Shown in pieces: positions 63,936-64,000 of a stretch of DNA of 64,000 nt. The stretch lies in the NCBI RefSeq assembly GCF_005747095.1, contig NZ_SWLG01000011.1, positions 1 through 64,000 of the forward strand, in the 5' to 3' direction. The notes under the pieces are model-generated. The model was not told the DNA's origin and searched no databases. It saw nothing but the letters and a program-made list of their open reading frames with translations. Numbering within the stretch: the first letter of the stretch is position 1; every line of letters starts with the position of its first letter. Source of the DNA: Exobacillus caeni (GTDB lineage: Bacteria > Bacillota > Bacilli > Bacillales > Guptibacillaceae). The position numbers and the translations under genes are program-made.

Positions 63936-63978
63936 TTGACAAAAAAATTAATCTTGTAAACGTTTCACAAGATATAGT
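63936..63978 (+). promoter_or_regulatory. Operator-like 23-bp palindrome near a TTGACA element
   Basis: ATCTTGT (63951-63957) and ACAAGAT (63967-63973) flank AAACGTTTC, itself centred on AAACGTTT. TTGACA lies at 63936 and TATAGT at 63973, but their 31-bp spacing does not make a standard promoter. The core resembles a cre/LacI-type site with one extra base. The regulated gene would start beyond the window. Confidence 0.45.
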
Positions 63979-64000
63979 ATTGGGTAAAGAAATTTTAACA

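Overview
The window looks like a chromosomal segment of an endospore-forming member of the Bacillaceae. The evidence is gene content and gene order. From left to right it follows the Bacillus subtilis yqfV-yqfZ / yqgB-yqgZ / comG / yqhG-yqhM order almost gene for gene, with AT-rich coding sequence, strong AGGAGG-type ribosome binding sites, frequent TTG/GTG starts, a sporulation GerA/SpoVAF-type gene and a full competence pseudopilus operon. I cannot name the species. I see no phage, insertion sequence, CRISPR array or other obvious island.

Layout. 0.2-5.5 kb: zinc uptake (znuC-znuB-zur behind a Zur-box-like site), small Cys-rich and membrane proteins, a nucleotidase, and ispG and a LysM-like protein on the minus strand. 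5.7-10.7 kb: a DUF1002 secreted protein, a short NfeD protein, DUF1189, a Na+/phosphate cotransporter preceded by four PhoP-type repeats, and DUF456. 10.8-11.75 kb: a seven-gene tRNA cluster (Asn, Met, His, Ile2, Ser, fMet, Phe) containing two tRNA-length remnants that begin exactly like tRNA-fMet. 12-16.5 kb: sodA, an MFS protein and the class B PBP pbpA. 16.9-22.2 kb: the high-affinity phosphate operon pstS-C-A-B-B-phoU, with PhoP repeats in front. 22.3-28.6 kb: a GH15 glycosidase, a Cys-less L33 (rpmG), 5-formyl-THF cyclo-ligase, DUF92, mobA, a MoeB/ThiF protein and L-lactate dehydrogenase. 28.7-30.6 kb: a T-box leader controlling an NhaC-family antiporter, then a small YqgO-like protein.

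30.7-40.9 kb: HAD phosphatase, an unknown anchored protein, M42 peptidase, SpoVAF, YqgQ, nitroreductase, ROK glucokinase, LTA synthase (with an ECF-sigma-like promoter) and a LysM-M14 peptidase. 41-46.4 kb: a TPP-riboswitch thiE-S-G-O-D operon, a MurG homologue and a thiamine-binding-family protein. 46.5-50.1 kb: YqgW, an unknown protein, a metallo-beta-lactamase fold hydrolase, a MidA-type methyltransferase, YqgY, mgsR behind a SigB-like promoter, and tRNA-Gln on the opposite strand. 50.3-55 kb: comGA-GG, aroK and yqzE. 55.1-64 kb: yqhG-yqhH, a tandem glycine riboswitch with gcvT-gcvPA-gcvPB, a 100-nt palindromic element, the rhodanese-like yqhL, lipM, and an operator-like palindrome at the right edge.

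Together the genes cover metal and phosphate homeostasis, wall and teichoic-acid synthesis, cofactor biosynthesis (thiamine, Moco, lipoate, folate), glycine cleavage and DNA uptake. I found no new multi-gene system. The most unusual signals are the tRNA-fMet-like remnants, the Pho repeats on the Na+/phosphate transporter, the T-box/NhaC pairing, an mgsR transcript predicted to run antisense through tRNA-Gln, and the palindrome after gcvPB.
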